DNA from: Alistipes sp.
Lineage (GTDB): Bacteria; Bacteroidota; Bacteroidia; Bacteroidales; Rikenellaceae
Length of the DNA: 64,000 bases
Reading direction: 5' to 3'
Assembly: GCA_017465605.1 (NCBI GenBank)
Contig: JAFTVW010000007.1
Coordinates: 124,001-188,000 of the forward strand
The position numbers were made by a program, and so were the translations under genes. The notes beneath the pieces were generated by a model. That model made no database searches. It was not told where the DNA came from and saw nothing but the letters and a program-made list of their open reading frames with translations. Shown here piece after piece: positions 51,104 through 61,052 of the stretch (the stretch's first letter is position 1; every line of letters begins with the position of its first letter).

Positions 51104-52279
51104 ATGAGTAAAACTATTATCCCAGCCAACAATTTTACCGACACAAAACCTCACTATGAGCTATTGGACGGTCTGCGTGGAGTTGCGGCCTTGTTGGTCG
51201 TAATATACCATATATTTGAGGGTTTAGCATTTGCTGAGGCGACAAATGGTGCAGGTGCTGGGCTTATTACCACACTCAATCACGGCCATATTGCAGTGGA
51301 TTTCTTCTTCATTTTGTCGGGATTTGTAATCAGTTATGCCTACGATGACCGTTGGACAAAGATGAGCATTGGCGGTTTTTTCAAACGCCGTTTGATTCGT
51401 CTTCACCCAATGCTTGTGATGGGAGCTTTAATAGGTGCTGTAACATTCTTTATCGGAGGATTTGAAAAATGGGACGGCTCGGTAACCCCCACAAGTTGGG
51501 TTATGATTGCAATGCTGCTTACGATGTTTATGATACCAGCCGTGCCGGGTGTGTCATACGAAGTTAGAGGCAATGGAGAGATGTTCCCTCTGAACGGGCC
51601 TACTTGGTCGCTATTCTTTGAGTATATTGGCAATATAATATATGCTCTATTTATTCGCCGCCTTTCGACAAAACGCCTTGCGGTATTGGCCGTAATATTG
51701 GGTATCGCACACGGTTGGTTCTTTATAGGAAATGTATCGGGATACGACAATATAGGTGTAGGCTGGACTATCGACTCGATTAACTTCTGGGGTGGATTAG
51801 TGCGTATGTTATTCCCATTTACAGTGGGAATGTTGCTTGCTCGCACATTTAAGCCTCGCAATGTGAAGGGTGCATTTTGGATTTGCAGCGCAATGCTTCT
51901 CATATTGTTTGCCGTTCCATATATCGCATCTTCGGGCAAACCGAGCATAAATAGTCTCTACGAGTTTGTTTGTATTGCCTTCATCTTCCCTATAATTGTA
52001 TGGTTGGGAGCTTGTGGCAGCAACTGTAAAAGCGACGCTTCAACTATGCGTATCAACAAATTCCTCGGTGATTTGTCGTATCCGCTATATATCGTACACT
52101 ACCCTATTATGTATTTGTTCTACTCGTGGCTTATCGAGAAGCAGTACTACTCGCTCGATAAATGCATCGGAGTAGCAGCTATGGTTGTTGCGTTGAGCAT
52201 CGCAGTTGCGTACGCGTGTCTTAAACTCTACGACGAGCCACTCCGTCGTTGGCTTGCAAAAAAGTTTGTTAACAAATAG
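51104..52279 (+). CDS. Acyltransferase-3 family membrane protein
   Basis: A 391-residue inner-membrane O-acyltransferase with about ten helices. It opens with YELLDGLRGVAALLVVIYH (family R and H) and continues with HIAVDFFFILSGFVISYAY and FFKRRLIRLHPMLVMG. Such enzymes add acetyl or other acyl groups to surface sugars. It is the last gene of the DUF4923-DUF4923-GH20-acyltransferase run. The sugar target is unknown. Confidence 0.9.
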   Translation: MSKTIIPANNFTDTKPHYELLDGLRGVAALLVVIYHIFEGLAFAEATNGAGAGLITTLNHGHIAVDFFFILSGFVISYAYDDRWTKMSIGGFFKRRLIRLHPMLVMGALIGAVTFFIGGFEKWDGSVTPTSWVMIAMLLTMFMIPAVPGVSYEVRGNGEMFPLNGPTWSLFFEYIGNIIYALFIRRLSTKRLAVLAVILGIAHGWFFIGNVSGYDNIGVGWTIDSINFWGGLVRMLFPFTVGMLLARTFKPRNVKGAFWICSAMLLILFAVPYIASSGKPSINSLYEFVCIAFIFPIIVWLGACGSNCKSDASTMRINKFLGDLSYPLYIVHYPIMYLFYSWLIEKQYYSLDKCIGVAAMVVALSIAVAYACLKLYDEPLRRWLAKKFVNK

Positions 52280-52376
52280 TTCAAGATTCGATGGGGCAAA
52301 ACTCCCACTTATAGCCTTAATCGCTATTTTTCAGTCGTAAAACAGAAAAAACGGTATTGATAATAATAATTTTGTC

Positions 52377-52384
52377 TATATTTG
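52377..52384 (+). promoter_or_regulatory. -7 promoter element of the NigD-like gene
   Basis: TATATTTG fits TAnnTTTG and lies about 40 bases before the start codon. Confidence 0.5.
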
Positions 52385-52423
52385 CGTTCTGATAACGATT
52401 AGAAACCAAAAACGTTGAAAAAT

Positions 52424-53155
52424 ATGAAAAGATTGATTGCATTTGCAACTATGATTCTGGCAGCCGCTACACTCAATATTTCGTGCGAGGGTGTCGAGAA
52501 CAAAGTTGAATATTTAGCCGAGTTGGCAAGCATTGTTGATGGCACGCCTGAGACTGGAAACTTCTACGTTATATTTGATAACGGTCAGAAGGCATTTGTA
52601 ACCAACTCAAACCAAATTACTATTCCTCAGCAGGCATATACCGATGGCGAAGCTCGTGCTATTATTCAATATAGCATCGACGGTAGCAGAACCGGCTTTG
52701 ATAAATGTATCAAGATTGCCGACTTATTCCCTATCGTAACAGAGCGTGTAACTATCAAGACTGAAAAGGGCATTGATTACGACGTAATGAAGAGTTCGTT
52801 TAATATCAAAAACGCATACATTGCACGCGATTATATCAATCTCAATTTAGAGTATATGTATAGCGAGAATCCCACTTCTCACAACTTCCACCTCGTTTAT
52901 AACGACACCCCTAAGCTCAATGAAGACGGCTTATTCTACGGTAACTATATGAACGATGGTTATCTTTACCTTGAACTCTTCTACGACCCAGGACGAGAGG
53001 TTAGCATCGAGACATACGAGACATTCATATCGTTCAAGTTCGACCCTGAGAAGTTGCATATTGATAATATTGATGATTATTTGGGCATAAAGATTCTTTA
53101 TCGCTCATTCAACGAGAAGAATCAAAATTACGACTATGTAATCAATTTCAAATAA
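52424..53155 (+). CDS. NigD-like lipoprotein
   Basis: A 243-residue lipoprotein with a lipobox cysteine in AATLNISCEG at about residue 23. The two-domain layout, an N-terminal OB-like barrel (NFYVIFDNGQKAFVTNSNQI) and a C-terminal beta domain (AYIARDYINLNLEYMYS), matches the NigD-like family of Bacteroidales. Members are known from nigABCD-type bacteriocin loci and many other places; their role is unclear. It has its own promoter and terminator. Confidence 0.85.
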   Translation: MKRLIAFATMILAAATLNISCEGVENKVEYLAELASIVDGTPETGNFYVIFDNGQKAFVTNSNQITIPQQAYTDGEARAIIQYSIDGSRTGFDKCIKIADLFPIVTERVTIKTEKGIDYDVMKSSFNIKNAYIARDYINLNLEYMYSENPTSHNFHLVYNDTPKLNEDGLFYGNYMNDGYLYLELFYDPGREVSIETYETFISFKFDPEKLHIDNIDDYLGIKILYRSFNEKNQNYDYVINFK

Positions 53156-53176
53156 TCAAATTACATAAGACAACAG

Positions 53177-53207
53177 CTCCGCTTCACAACAGAAGCGGAG
53201 TTTTTTT
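53177..53207 (+). terminator. Intrinsic terminator of the NigD-like gene
   Basis: CTCCGCTT pairs with AAGCGGAG (53193-53200) followed by seven T. Confidence 0.92.
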
Positions 53208-53284
53208 GTCTCCCAATCAAGAGATTATCTCAGCTATATAATAAAGAGAGGGTAAACGCAAAAGATAAACAACAACACAATATA

Positions 53285-53316
53285 GGGGTTGACCAACAAG
53301 ACTGTTGAACAACCAC
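53285..53316. terminator. Palindromic hairpin after the pot operon
   Basis: GGGGTTGACCAACAAG then ACTGTTGAACAACCAC, a 32-base imperfect palindrome. It shares the CCAACAAG core with 19525 and 24054 and lies just beyond the potD stop on the minus strand. Confidence 0.6.
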
Positions 53317-53353
53317 TATATATCAAATCCACATAAAACGGATTATAAATAGC

Positions 53354-54673
53354 CTACCATCTTCTGCGGCGTTGGCGACGACGTTTCACTTTGCGTACAA
53401 CACCAACAACGGTCAATACACCAAATACAAGCAGGATAAATACTACCATTCCATTGTTAAGGTTATCACCCTTAACTCTCGACCACATCTCCAACAATGC
53501 AGCCGTACGCGGGCCGCTATCGTGCATCATCGCACATCGCTCAATGACGCTATTGTCGGGATACAACACAGGATTAATCACCACACTATCTGCATCGTTG
53601 CCAAAGAAATAACTCAAATCGAGAGGCTCCTCGAATCCAGCCTCTACGGCCGACTCCGACATATACTCCATCACTTCGGGCGTGCCTATAACGCTCACAT
53701 AGCCAATCTCCTCCATATTGCGGATTGCATTCTCCGACTTACACATAAAATTGATGAAGTAGCTCGCAGCCTTCACATTCTTGGCATACTTGGGAATCAC
53801 CCAACCGTCAAACCACACGATACTACCCTCCTTAGGCACCATATAATCCAACTCAACATCGACCTCGGCAGCCTCATCGATTGCCCACACGGCATCTCCA
53901 CTCCACGTCAGATTCAAGATAGCCTTCTCTTTGGTCATCATCTCCTTGCCAAAATCTGCTTCCCAACCCGCCACATTTGGTTTGGTCTTTTTCAACAGAG
54001 ACTCCACAGTTGCTATGGCCTCATCGGAAGAATCGTGCATCAGTTCGTTCATTGTAACCTCTCCACGCTTAATACGCTCCTGATTCGCATAAATAAGCAA
54101 CGGAGAATAGACATCACGAAAGGCATCTTTCACAAAGAGTTTACCCTTGAATTTAGGATTCCACAACGCACTCCAACTCTCAACCTCGGGCTCTGTGACA
54201 TATTTCTTGTTGTATAGAAAACCAGTCGTTCCCCACATATATCCGACTGCATAGTCGTTTGCATTCTTGCCATTACCGTCGATTTGGTCGAACACATCGT
54301 GAATATATGGCGATACATTCCCCAAATAGTTGGGAGTCTGGCCAAAATCCTTATTGATTGGTAGCAACAAATCGTTTTTGAGCATTCTTTCGATGATATA
54401 CTCCGAAGGGCAAGCCACATCGAAATCCTCCTTGCCTCGCTCGATTTTCGCGAGCATAATCTCGTTGATATCGAAGAGCTGATATACAATCTCTATCTCC
54501 TCGCCAGTCTGCTCCTTATACCACTCCTCAAACTCGCTGAGCAGCTCCTCGTCAATATAGTCGGCCCAATTATAGACCTTCAAAATCGACTTACGCTTCT
54601 GCTCACCATCACACGCACAAAGGCCCATCGAGAGCACCACAGCAGCTACGAGTATATAAAATAATCTTCTCAT
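53354..54673 (-). CDS. potD: Spermidine/putrescine-binding lipoprotein PotD with C-terminal membrane tail
   Basis: A 439-residue periplasmic substrate-binding protein for polyamines. The lipobox is SMGLCACDG at about residue 20, followed by ILKVYNWADYIDEELLSEFE, typical of PotD/PotF. The last 35 residues are unusual for the family: a hydrophobic helix (MVVFILLVFGVLTVVGVV) and a very basic end (RKVKRRRQRRRRW). This suggests a second membrane anchor. The start at 54673 begins MRRLFYIL, one base after the potC stop, so translation is probably coupled. Last gene of porin-potABCD. Confidence 0.93.
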   Translation of the reverse strand: MRRLFYILVAAVVLSMGLCACDGEQKRKSILKVYNWADYIDEELLSEFEEWYKEQTGEEIEIVYQLFDINEIMLAKIERGKEDFDVACPSEYIIERMLKNDLLLPINKDFGQTPNYLGNVSPYIHDVFDQIDGNGKNANDYAVGYMWGTTGFLYNKKYVTEPEVESWSALWNPKFKGKLFVKDAFRDVYSPLLIYANQERIKRGEVTMNELMHDSSDEAIATVESLLKKTKPNVAGWEADFGKEMMTKEKAILNLTWSGDAVWAIDEAAEVDVELDYMVPKEGSIVWFDGWVIPKYAKNVKAASYFINFMCKSENAIRNMEEIGYVSVIGTPEVMEYMSESAVEAGFEEPLDLSYFFGNDADSVVINPVLYPDNSVIERCAMMHDSGPRTAALLEMWSRVKGDNLNNGMVVFILLVFGVLTVVGVVRKVKRRRQRRRRW

Positions 54674-54674
54674 T

Positions 54675-55472
54675 TTAAGCCTTTTTAGTTTTATTTGCAC
54701 GCTCCGAGCGGATATTAATCACAATCAACAGCAACAATACTGTCATAAATATAATTGTCGATAATGGGCGAAGTTCGGGGGTAAGACCACCCTTTCGCGC
54801 ATCGGCATAGATATAGGTTGAGAGCGTCTCCAAGCCTTCGGTTCCAATTGTAAAGATGGTTACCGCAAAGTCGTCAATCGAAAGCGTAAATGCCAAGATA
54901 AAACCGCTAATCATACCCGACTTTATCTCAGGAATCAATACCTTACGCAGAGCCTGAAATGGAGTTGCCCCCAAGTCGAGTGCAGCCTCATAGATATTGG
55001 GGTTCATCTGCTGCAATCGAGGCATCACACACAACACTACATATGGTGTACAGAATGTAACGTGCGCCAAAATCACAGTAGTATAGCCCTGAGTAATACC
55101 GAAGCTCACAAAGAGCAAAAACAACGAAATACCCGTAATAATATCGGGATTAAGCATCGGTAAATTATTGAGCGTATTCATAATCATCTTCTGACGATTA
55201 CGCAAGTTGAATATACCGATTGCCGCCACACTTCCGAGCAATGTAGATATTGTAGCCGCCACCAACGCAATGATGAGCGTATTCTCAATCGCTCCCAGCA
55301 GCGAATGATGCACACCACCCGTAAAGAGCGAGGTATATAGCTTTGTTGAAAAACCAGTCCAGTTACCCAGTACCTTAGCCTCAGTAAACGAGAATATGGC
55401 TATGATAAGGATTGGCGCATAGAGCATTGCCAACAATAGCCAAAGATATGTTTGAGCAAAAAACTTCTTCAT
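54675..55472 (-). CDS. potC: Polyamine ABC transporter permease PotC
   Basis: A 265-residue inner-membrane permease with six helices. The ATPase-contact EAA loop is EAALDLGATPFQALRKVLIPE, and the extra conserved FILAFTLSIDDFAVTIFT marks the PotC/PotI subfamily. Its start overlaps the potB stop by one base, indicating coupled translation. Confidence 0.95.
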   Translation of the reverse strand: MKKFFAQTYLWLLLAMLYAPILIIAIFSFTEAKVLGNWTGFSTKLYTSLFTGGVHHSLLGAIENTLIIALVAATISTLLGSVAAIGIFNLRNRQKMIMNTLNNLPMLNPDIITGISLFLLFVSFGITQGYTTVILAHVTFCTPYVVLCVMPRLQQMNPNIYEAALDLGATPFQALRKVLIPEIKSGMISGFILAFTLSIDDFAVTIFTIGTEGLETLSTYIYADARKGGLTPELRPLSTIIFMTVLLLLIVINIRSERANKTKKA

Positions 55473-56269
55473 CAGATGATTCCTCCTTCATTTGAGGCTC
55501 TATCCTCGTCTTCATCGCTAAATAGATTTGTGGCAAAAATAATCACCAGCATAATCAGCGACAAGGCTGCGCCATAGTTCCACATTCCGTTATTGATATT
55601 CTCCTGAATTGTCGTACCAAAGAGCTTGATATTATTCATCGTGAGCAACTCGGCGATGGCAAATGTAGAGATTGTCGGCATAAACACCATCATTATTCCA
55701 CTCATCACACCCGGCATCGACAACGGAGCAACCACCTTTGTAAAGACCTTCATTGGGCTTGCTCCCAAATCCTGAGCCGCTTCGATATAGCTATGGTCCA
55801 TCTTCTGCATTGTGTTGTAGATAGGATAAATCATAAAAGGCAGGAAGTTATACACCATACCAAATATCAATGCGCCTTCGCCCAACGGCACTCGTATAAA
55901 ATCAAACAATGCTACGGTTGCCAGCGTACGCACCAAAATATTAATCCACATCGGCAAGATAAACAACACAACCATCACTCGTGAACGACACAGGTCGCGA
56001 TTACTCAATATGTAAGCCGCAGGATAACCCAACAATATACATAGCAACGTGGTGATGATAGCCACACCAATCGAATAGACAAACGTATTGGCAGCTTCGG
56101 GATTAGATATAAACTTCGAGAAGTTATCCAACGTGAAGTTACCATCGTTGTCTTGGAATGCATATATAAAAATAAGCACCAGCGGCAATACAACGAAAAG
56201 CAACAGGAATATCAGATACGGCAGACTCCAATTGCTACGTTTAGTAAATATCTTTGCTAACCACTTCAT
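55472..56269 (-). CDS. potB: Polyamine ABC transporter permease PotB
   Basis: A 265-residue inner-membrane permease with six helices. The EAA loop is EAAQDLGASPMKVFTKVVAP. It pairs with PotC to form the channel energised by PotA. The start lies 12 bases after the potA stop. Confidence 0.95.
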   Translation of the reverse strand: MKWLAKIFTKRSNWSLPYLIFLLLFVVLPLVLIFIYAFQDNDGNFTLDNFSKFISNPEAANTFVYSIGVAIITTLLCILLGYPAAYILSNRDLCRSRVMVVLFILPMWINILVRTLATVALFDFIRVPLGEGALIFGMVYNFLPFMIYPIYNTMQKMDHSYIEAAQDLGASPMKVFTKVVAPLSMPGVMSGIMMVFMPTISTFAIAELLTMNNIKLFGTTIQENINNGMWNYGAALSLIMLVIIFATNLFSDEDEDRASNEGGII

Positions 56270-56281
56270 AATCGCAAAGTT

Positions 56282-57670
56282 TTAGCCGTTAATGCGCTTG
56301 ATTTTGATATCCTCGGGCATAATTCTCACACCGACAATATCTCTATCGTCCCACACGTCGTGAGTGTCAACATAGATATTTTCACCATCTTCGGTGCGGA
56401 CAGTAAGATGATAGTGGTCGCCCTTATAGAGGATAAAGCGGACATCGCCCACTGTAATTCCGTCCTCCTTGTTATCCATCAGCTCCACCTTATCGAAGTC
56501 AACTTCCACCTCGACGGTCTCACCACCTTCGACGTTAGGCTGCTCAGAACATACAAACGAAGCACCAAGCATCTCAACGTGGGTGGAATCAATCATCTTA
56601 CCCTCGAAACAGTTACATACACGCTCCTTCTTCATAACGTGAATATCAGAAGGTTTGATAATCATACTCACACTCTGCCCTACCTCAAATGCATTATAAT
56701 CCTGAATCATAATCTCATAGCCGTCGGGAGTGAGTACCGTCATCTCGTAGTGTACGCCTTTGAAAATGCACGACTGCACAACACCCTCAAACATTCCAGA
56801 ATCGGTTGGTGGCATAATATATACATCTTCGGGACGAATCACCACATCGACAGGCATATTCTCGCCAAAACCTTTATCGACGCAATCGACCTCGCGTCCC
56901 ATAAACTTCACCACCTTATCACGAACCATCACGCCATTTAGGATATTACTCTCGCCGATAAAGTCAGCTACAAACGAGTTTACGGGTTCGTTATAAATAT
57001 CTGTTGGAGTTCCGATTTGCTGCACACGACCCTCGCTCATTACAACAATCGTATCGCTGAGTGTGAGAGCCTCCTCCTGATCGTGGGTCACATATACGAA
57101 TGTGATACCCAATGTGCGGTGCATATCTTTGAGCTCCATCTGCATATCTTTGCGCATCTTCAAGTCCAATGCAGCCAAAGGCTCGTCCAGTAGCAACACC
57201 TGCGGACGATTGATGATAGCTCGGGCAATAGCAACACGCTGCTGCTGACCACCAGAGAGTGAGTTCACATCACGCCACTCGTAATCGGTCATTCCCACCA
57301 TTTTCAAAGCCTTTCTCACACGAACATCTATCTCGTCTTGCTTAACCTTTTTGAGTTTCAATCCAAAGGCAATATTGTCATAGACGTTCAAATGAGGAAA
57401 CAATGCGTAACGCTGGAACACTGTGTTCACAGGTCGCTCGTGAGGAGGAACTTCGGTAATGTCGGCACCACCGATTTTAATCTCACCCTCGTCGGCCGTA
57501 CCAAAACCAGCCAAAATGCGTAGCAAAGTGGTCTTGCCACAACCCGATGGGCCAAGAATTGTCACAAACTCGCCCTTCTTCACATACAAACTAACATCAT
57601 CTAAGACCTGCTTATCTCCAAAACTCTTTGATATATGGCTTAGTTCGATGATGAAATTTGAATCTTTCAT
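56282..57670 (-). CDS. potA: Polyamine ABC transporter ATPase PotA
   Basis: A 462-residue ABC ATPase. Walker A is [15 protein letters not shown], the signature [16 protein letters not shown], Walker [13 protein letters not shown] and the switch His is in VTHDQEEAL. The protein is longer than E. coli PotA (378 residues). The C-terminal regulatory TOBE-like region from about 240 contains repeated strands ([19 protein letters not shown] and [19 protein letters not shown]), which suggests a duplicated TOBE unit. It drives uptake of spermidine and putrescine. Confidence 0.95.
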   Translation of the reverse strand: MKDSNFIIELSHISKSFGDKQVLDDVSLYVKKGEFVTILGPSGCGKTTLLRILAGFGTADEGEIKIGGADITEVPPHERPVNTVFQRYALFPHLNVYDNIAFGLKLKKVKQDEIDVRVRKALKMVGMTDYEWRDVNSLSGGQQQRVAIARAIINRPQVLLLDEPLAALDLKMRKDMQMELKDMHRTLGITFVYVTHDQEEALTLSDTIVVMSEGRVQQIGTPTDIYNEPVNSFVADFIGESNILNGVMVRDKVVKFMGREVDCVDKGFGENMPVDVVIRPEDVYIMPPTDSGMFEGVVQSCIFKGVHYEMTVLTPDGYEIMIQDYNAFEVGQSVSMIIKPSDIHVMKKERVCNCFEGKMIDSTHVEMLGASFVCSEQPNVEGGETVEVEVDFDKVELMDNKEDGITVGDVRFILYKGDHYHLTVRTEDGENIYVDTHDVWDDRDIVGVRIMPEDIKIKRING

Positions 57671-57708
57671 TTCTCTAAAATTCTTGAAAAGATTAAAAAA
57701 CGTGTTAA

Positions 57709-58848
57709 CTATTTGTTTCGACCTGTGATGTGCTTAATCGCGCCTACAACATCAAACTTCCAAGTCAATCCCACATTGATTGAATTGCGATTGGTATAAT
57801 TGTTCGATGCCCACGCTGCGTGTAGTCGAATGCTTTTATTCTCTTTTAGGGGGAAATACTCCAATCCCGCGCCGTAGAACCAATAATCTTTGCCAGCAAC
57901 AAGGAATGCGGGCAGGGTGTAGATATTCTCATCATTGGCTGCAATCATATCGTCTTGCGATAGGTACTCGCCCCAAAAATCGTATGGCAAATCCTCGCCA
58001 ACTCGCTCCCAGCCGACTTTACCGAACAATCGGAATTTATCGCCAAACTCATACGATGGCATAAAGTTGATGGTAATCTCATCGTCGCCCACGCTCTTAA
58101 AATCTGCACCACGCATAATACAATCCAAGCCAAGCGACAGGTTACCCATATAGAACATATTACCCACCGCCAAGCACTTCACGAACTCACCCGGAGCATA
58201 CTCAAACAAATTGGCCGACCAAATCGACGAATAGCAGTCCCACTCGCCATACCAAGCCAAGTTGTAGGCATAGATATTCTCCTCCTTTGGAGCATACGAA
58301 AATGGAGAATTTGTAACCTGAAAGGCTATTGAGCTACTCTCCGAAGGCGACCACATAGCCTTCACACCCCATTGGTAGCAACTGAAACTATTATAGAACA
58401 TTGAATTCATATCGAAATATGAATCAATATCGTAGGCATCGTACTCGAAGCTACCTACCGCCACAACATCTTTACCTGCCGTAAACGAGAATTGCCCCAC
58501 ATCATACGATAGTGTGAGCCAATCGGTATTATCAAAAGCTGAATCATCTTCGCCGTGCGATGAGAAAAAACGCTGGCACAGCGAATAAGAGAAGTTCTTG
58601 CTTATTTTACCCTCAATGTTGAGATATATGCCATCGCCGCCAAAACCAGCGGGCCCACCGGAGACTACCCTATCGTATCCGAATCTCGAATCAATAGAGA
58701 TCAGAGGCGTGTAGTCCACGACTTGTTGAGCATTTCTGTCCTCCCCGAAAGTTGGCTCCGACATCGGCACACTACTATTTACTTCCTGTGCAATCGCCGA
58801 GCCGACCATAAATGTTATGGTCCCCAAAAAGGTAAAGAGTCTCTTCAT
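57709..58848 (-). CDS. Outer-membrane porin at the head of the polyamine operon
   Basis: A 379-residue outer-membrane beta-barrel with a signal peptide ([20 protein letters not shown]). Amphipathic strands run throughout, for example [20 protein letters not shown] and [13 protein letters not shown]. It resembles phosphate-selective porin O/P-type or OprP-like barrels. It lies 38 bases before potA on the same strand, so it probably lets polyamines or their peptides cross the outer membrane. Candidate -7 elements on the minus strand are at 58952-58959 and 58963-58970. Confidence 0.8.
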   Translation of the reverse strand: MKRLFTFLGTITFMVGSAIAQEVNSSVPMSEPTFGEDRNAQQVVDYTPLISIDSRFGYDRVVSGGPAGFGGDGIYLNIEGKISKNFSYSLCQRFFSSHGEDDSAFDNTDWLTLSYDVGQFSFTAGKDVVAVGSFEYDAYDIDSYFDMNSMFYNSFSCYQWGVKAMWSPSESSSIAFQVTNSPFSYAPKEENIYAYNLAWYGEWDCYSSIWSANLFEYAPGEFVKCLAVGNMFYMGNLSLGLDCIMRGADFKSVGDDEITINFMPSYEFGDKFRLFGKVGWERVGEDLPYDFWGEYLSQDDMIAANDENIYTLPAFLVAGKDYWFYGAGLEYFPLKENKSIRLHAAWASNNYTNRNSINVGLTWKFDVVGAIKHITGRNK

Positions 58849-58911
58849 TAAGCAGTAAAAAAGTTAATTACATAAGAGTATGTTTTTGTTATTAAAAAAT
58901 TTATTTTCGGC

Positions 58912-58958
58912 TTGCTTTACTACGACTCCCCCACAAAAAGGGCATAGCAAGCAAACTT
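58912..58958. other. Inverted repeat in the leader of the porin-pot operon
   Basis: GCTTGCT and AGCAAGC enclose about 30 bases. If the transcript starts upstream (at or beyond 58958 on the minus strand) the 5' leader could form a hairpin. The rest of the 434-base gap 58849-59282 is AT-rich and holds this and the rightward promoter at 59180. Confidence 0.35.
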
Positions 58959-59179
58959 AACGCAAAAATATACAAAATATTCAATAATATGCACTAATAG
59001 AGAACTTTTTTCGATATTTTTTATTCTCAATATACACACCTATATAATACAAATACATTTTAATAGGCACAAAAGTATTCTCGCTCCAAATCAACACTTA
59101 TCCTGTTAAATAATAGTCAAAGGGCTTTCAAATCTATAAAAATCATCATACCCATAAACAAGTTTTTAACCTCATATAT

Positions 59180-59210
59180 TTTGATTGAACGAAAATATAT
59201 ATTATTTTTG
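59180..59210 (+). promoter_or_regulatory. Canonical Bacteroidota promoter of the cytochrome locus
   Basis: TTTG (59180-59183), exactly 19 bases, then TATTTTTG (59203-59210). It should drive the three-gene locus starting at 59283, with a leader of about 65 bases. Confidence 0.75.
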
Positions 59211-59282
59211 TGTATATATATACCTATAATAAAAATAGGGCACAACAACTAACCAAAACAAACTTCACACAGAGTCAACTTT

Positions 59283-61052
59283 ATGAAACGAATTATATTT
59301 TTTGTTCCCATCATATTTTCGATGGCCATACTTTTGTCCACCGCAACTCACGACAATGTCAAACCTTGCTATACAACCGATATTGCAATAACTGAGCAAG
59401 GCAACATTCTATTGTCAAACAAGGGAACTTCCGAGCTAAGAATGATTAACGCCGAAGGCTCGACGCTCAAATCGTGGTCTTTGCCAGAGCCTGCAACGGG
59501 AGTTGTCGCAATCCAAAACCGAGCATACGTTACAAGTAGTTATGCTACTGGTTCTTTGAGTTGCTTTGAGATTGACGGCGAGCAAAAAACTCTCTTTTCG
59601 ACACCAACAGGTATGGGAGCTTGCTCGCCTGTTGTAAGTGCCGATTCAAAGGTGATTTATGTATGTAACCGCTATAAGGCAACCATCAGCGAAGTTGATG
59701 CCACAACAGGAGAGGTGCTTCGAGAAGTTGACGTACTTAGAGAACCTTGTGCTGCTTCACTTTCGGCAGATGGCAAAAAATTGTATGTAAATAATTTTCT
59801 TCCAATGCAACGTGCCGATGTGGATTATGTATCGGCTGCTGTATCGGTTATTGACTGCAATACATTTAAGAAAATCAACGATATAACCCTTTGTAACGGA
59901 AGTAATGCTTTAAGAGGAATTGCCACCTCACCCGACGGAAAATACATCTTCGTATCTCACAATTTAGGCCGTTATCAAGTCCCAACATCGCAACTTCAAC
60001 AAGGGTGGATGAATACCAACGCTGTGAGCGTGATAGATGCTCAAAATGATAAATTCATAGGCTCAATATCGCTCGATGAGCCTGATAGAGGAGCTGGTGG
60101 AGTATGGGATATTGCCTGCAACGACAAACACCTAATCGTGTCGCAATCGGGAACTCACGACATCAGTATTATCGACTACCCTGCTATGATAGCACGTTTC
60201 GAGGCGTATGAGGATTATTCCAAACTCGATTACGACCTATACTTTATGCGAGACATCAGGCATCGCCTACCACTTGCAGGCAATGGGCCACGCAACCTTT
60301 TGCTCAAAGATGGCATTGCTTATATTCCCACATATTTTTCCGACACGCTTAATATTGTAAACATTGCCGAGCAGAGCGTAAACCACATTGCATACAATCC
60401 CTCACGCGTAGAATCGCCATCAGATAGAGGCGAAAAGGCTTTCAACGATGCTGCTCTATGTTATCAAAATTGGCAATCCTGCAATGGCTGCCACCCTGGC
60501 GATGGGCGTGCCGACGCAATGAATTGGGATTTGATGAACGACGGTATTGGAAACCCCAAAAACTGCAAGAGTATGCTATACTCATTCGACACTCCCAAGT
60601 GTATGATTTCAGGCATTCGAGACCACGCAGGCCTTGCAGTTAGAGCTGGATATAAATTTATCCAATTCTGCGATATTCCAGAGGATAAAGCCGTTGATGT
60701 AGATGAATATATCCGCTCATTGAAGCCGCTACCAAGTCCATATTTGGTTGATGGCAAGCTATCCGAGAAGGCCGAATATGGTCGCAAAGTATTTGAGAAA
60801 TATAGTTGTGCCGAGTGTCACTCTGGCAAGTATTATACAGATATGCAAACCCATCGCATAGGCGAAGATGTTGAGTTTGAACAGGGTTGGGACACTCCCA
60901 CTCTCGTCGAGGTTTGGCGTACTGCCCCATACCTTTTCGACGGTCGTGCTACAACTATGTTCGATGTATTTTACACTCATCGTCACGGTATCGAAGGTAA
61001 AATCTCACGCAAAGATGCCGAGGCTTTGGCTGAATATGTAAATTCGTTGTAA
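59283..61052 (+). CDS. Beta-propeller c-type cytochrome with two haem sites
   Basis: A 589-residue exported protein with a signal peptide (MKRIIFFVPIIFSMAILLST). Residues of about 30-340 form a YVTN/lactonase-like beta-propeller, with repeats such as VVSADSKVIYVCNRYKATIS, SLSADGKKLYVNNF and IATSPDGKYIFVSHN. The C-terminal part, from about 360, has two haem c motifs, CNGCH at 400-404 and CAECH at 509-513, and resembles di-haem cytochrome c peroxidase/MauG-type domains (RTAPYLFDGRATTMFDVFYTH). Redox work in the periplasm is expected. The chorismatase-family gene follows with no spacing and an HzsA-like gene follows that, all one operon. Confidence 0.82.
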   Translation: MKRIIFFVPIIFSMAILLSTATHDNVKPCYTTDIAITEQGNILLSNKGTSELRMINAEGSTLKSWSLPEPATGVVAIQNRAYVTSSYATGSLSCFEIDGEQKTLFSTPTGMGACSPVVSADSKVIYVCNRYKATISEVDATTGEVLREVDVLREPCAASLSADGKKLYVNNFLPMQRADVDYVSAAVSVIDCNTFKKINDITLCNGSNALRGIATSPDGKYIFVSHNLGRYQVPTSQLQQGWMNTNAVSVIDAQNDKFIGSISLDEPDRGAGGVWDIACNDKHLIVSQSGTHDISIIDYPAMIARFEAYEDYSKLDYDLYFMRDIRHRLPLAGNGPRNLLLKDGIAYIPTYFSDTLNIVNIAEQSVNHIAYNPSRVESPSDRGEKAFNDAALCYQNWQSCNGCHPGDGRADAMNWDLMNDGIGNPKNCKSMLYSFDTPKCMISGIRDHAGLAVRAGYKFIQFCDIPEDKAVDVDEYIRSLKPLPSPYLVDGKLSEKAEYGRKVFEKYSCAECHSGKYYTDMQTHRIGEDVEFEQGWDTPTLVEVWRTAPYLFDGRATTMFDVFYTHRHGIEGKISRKDAEALAEYVNSL

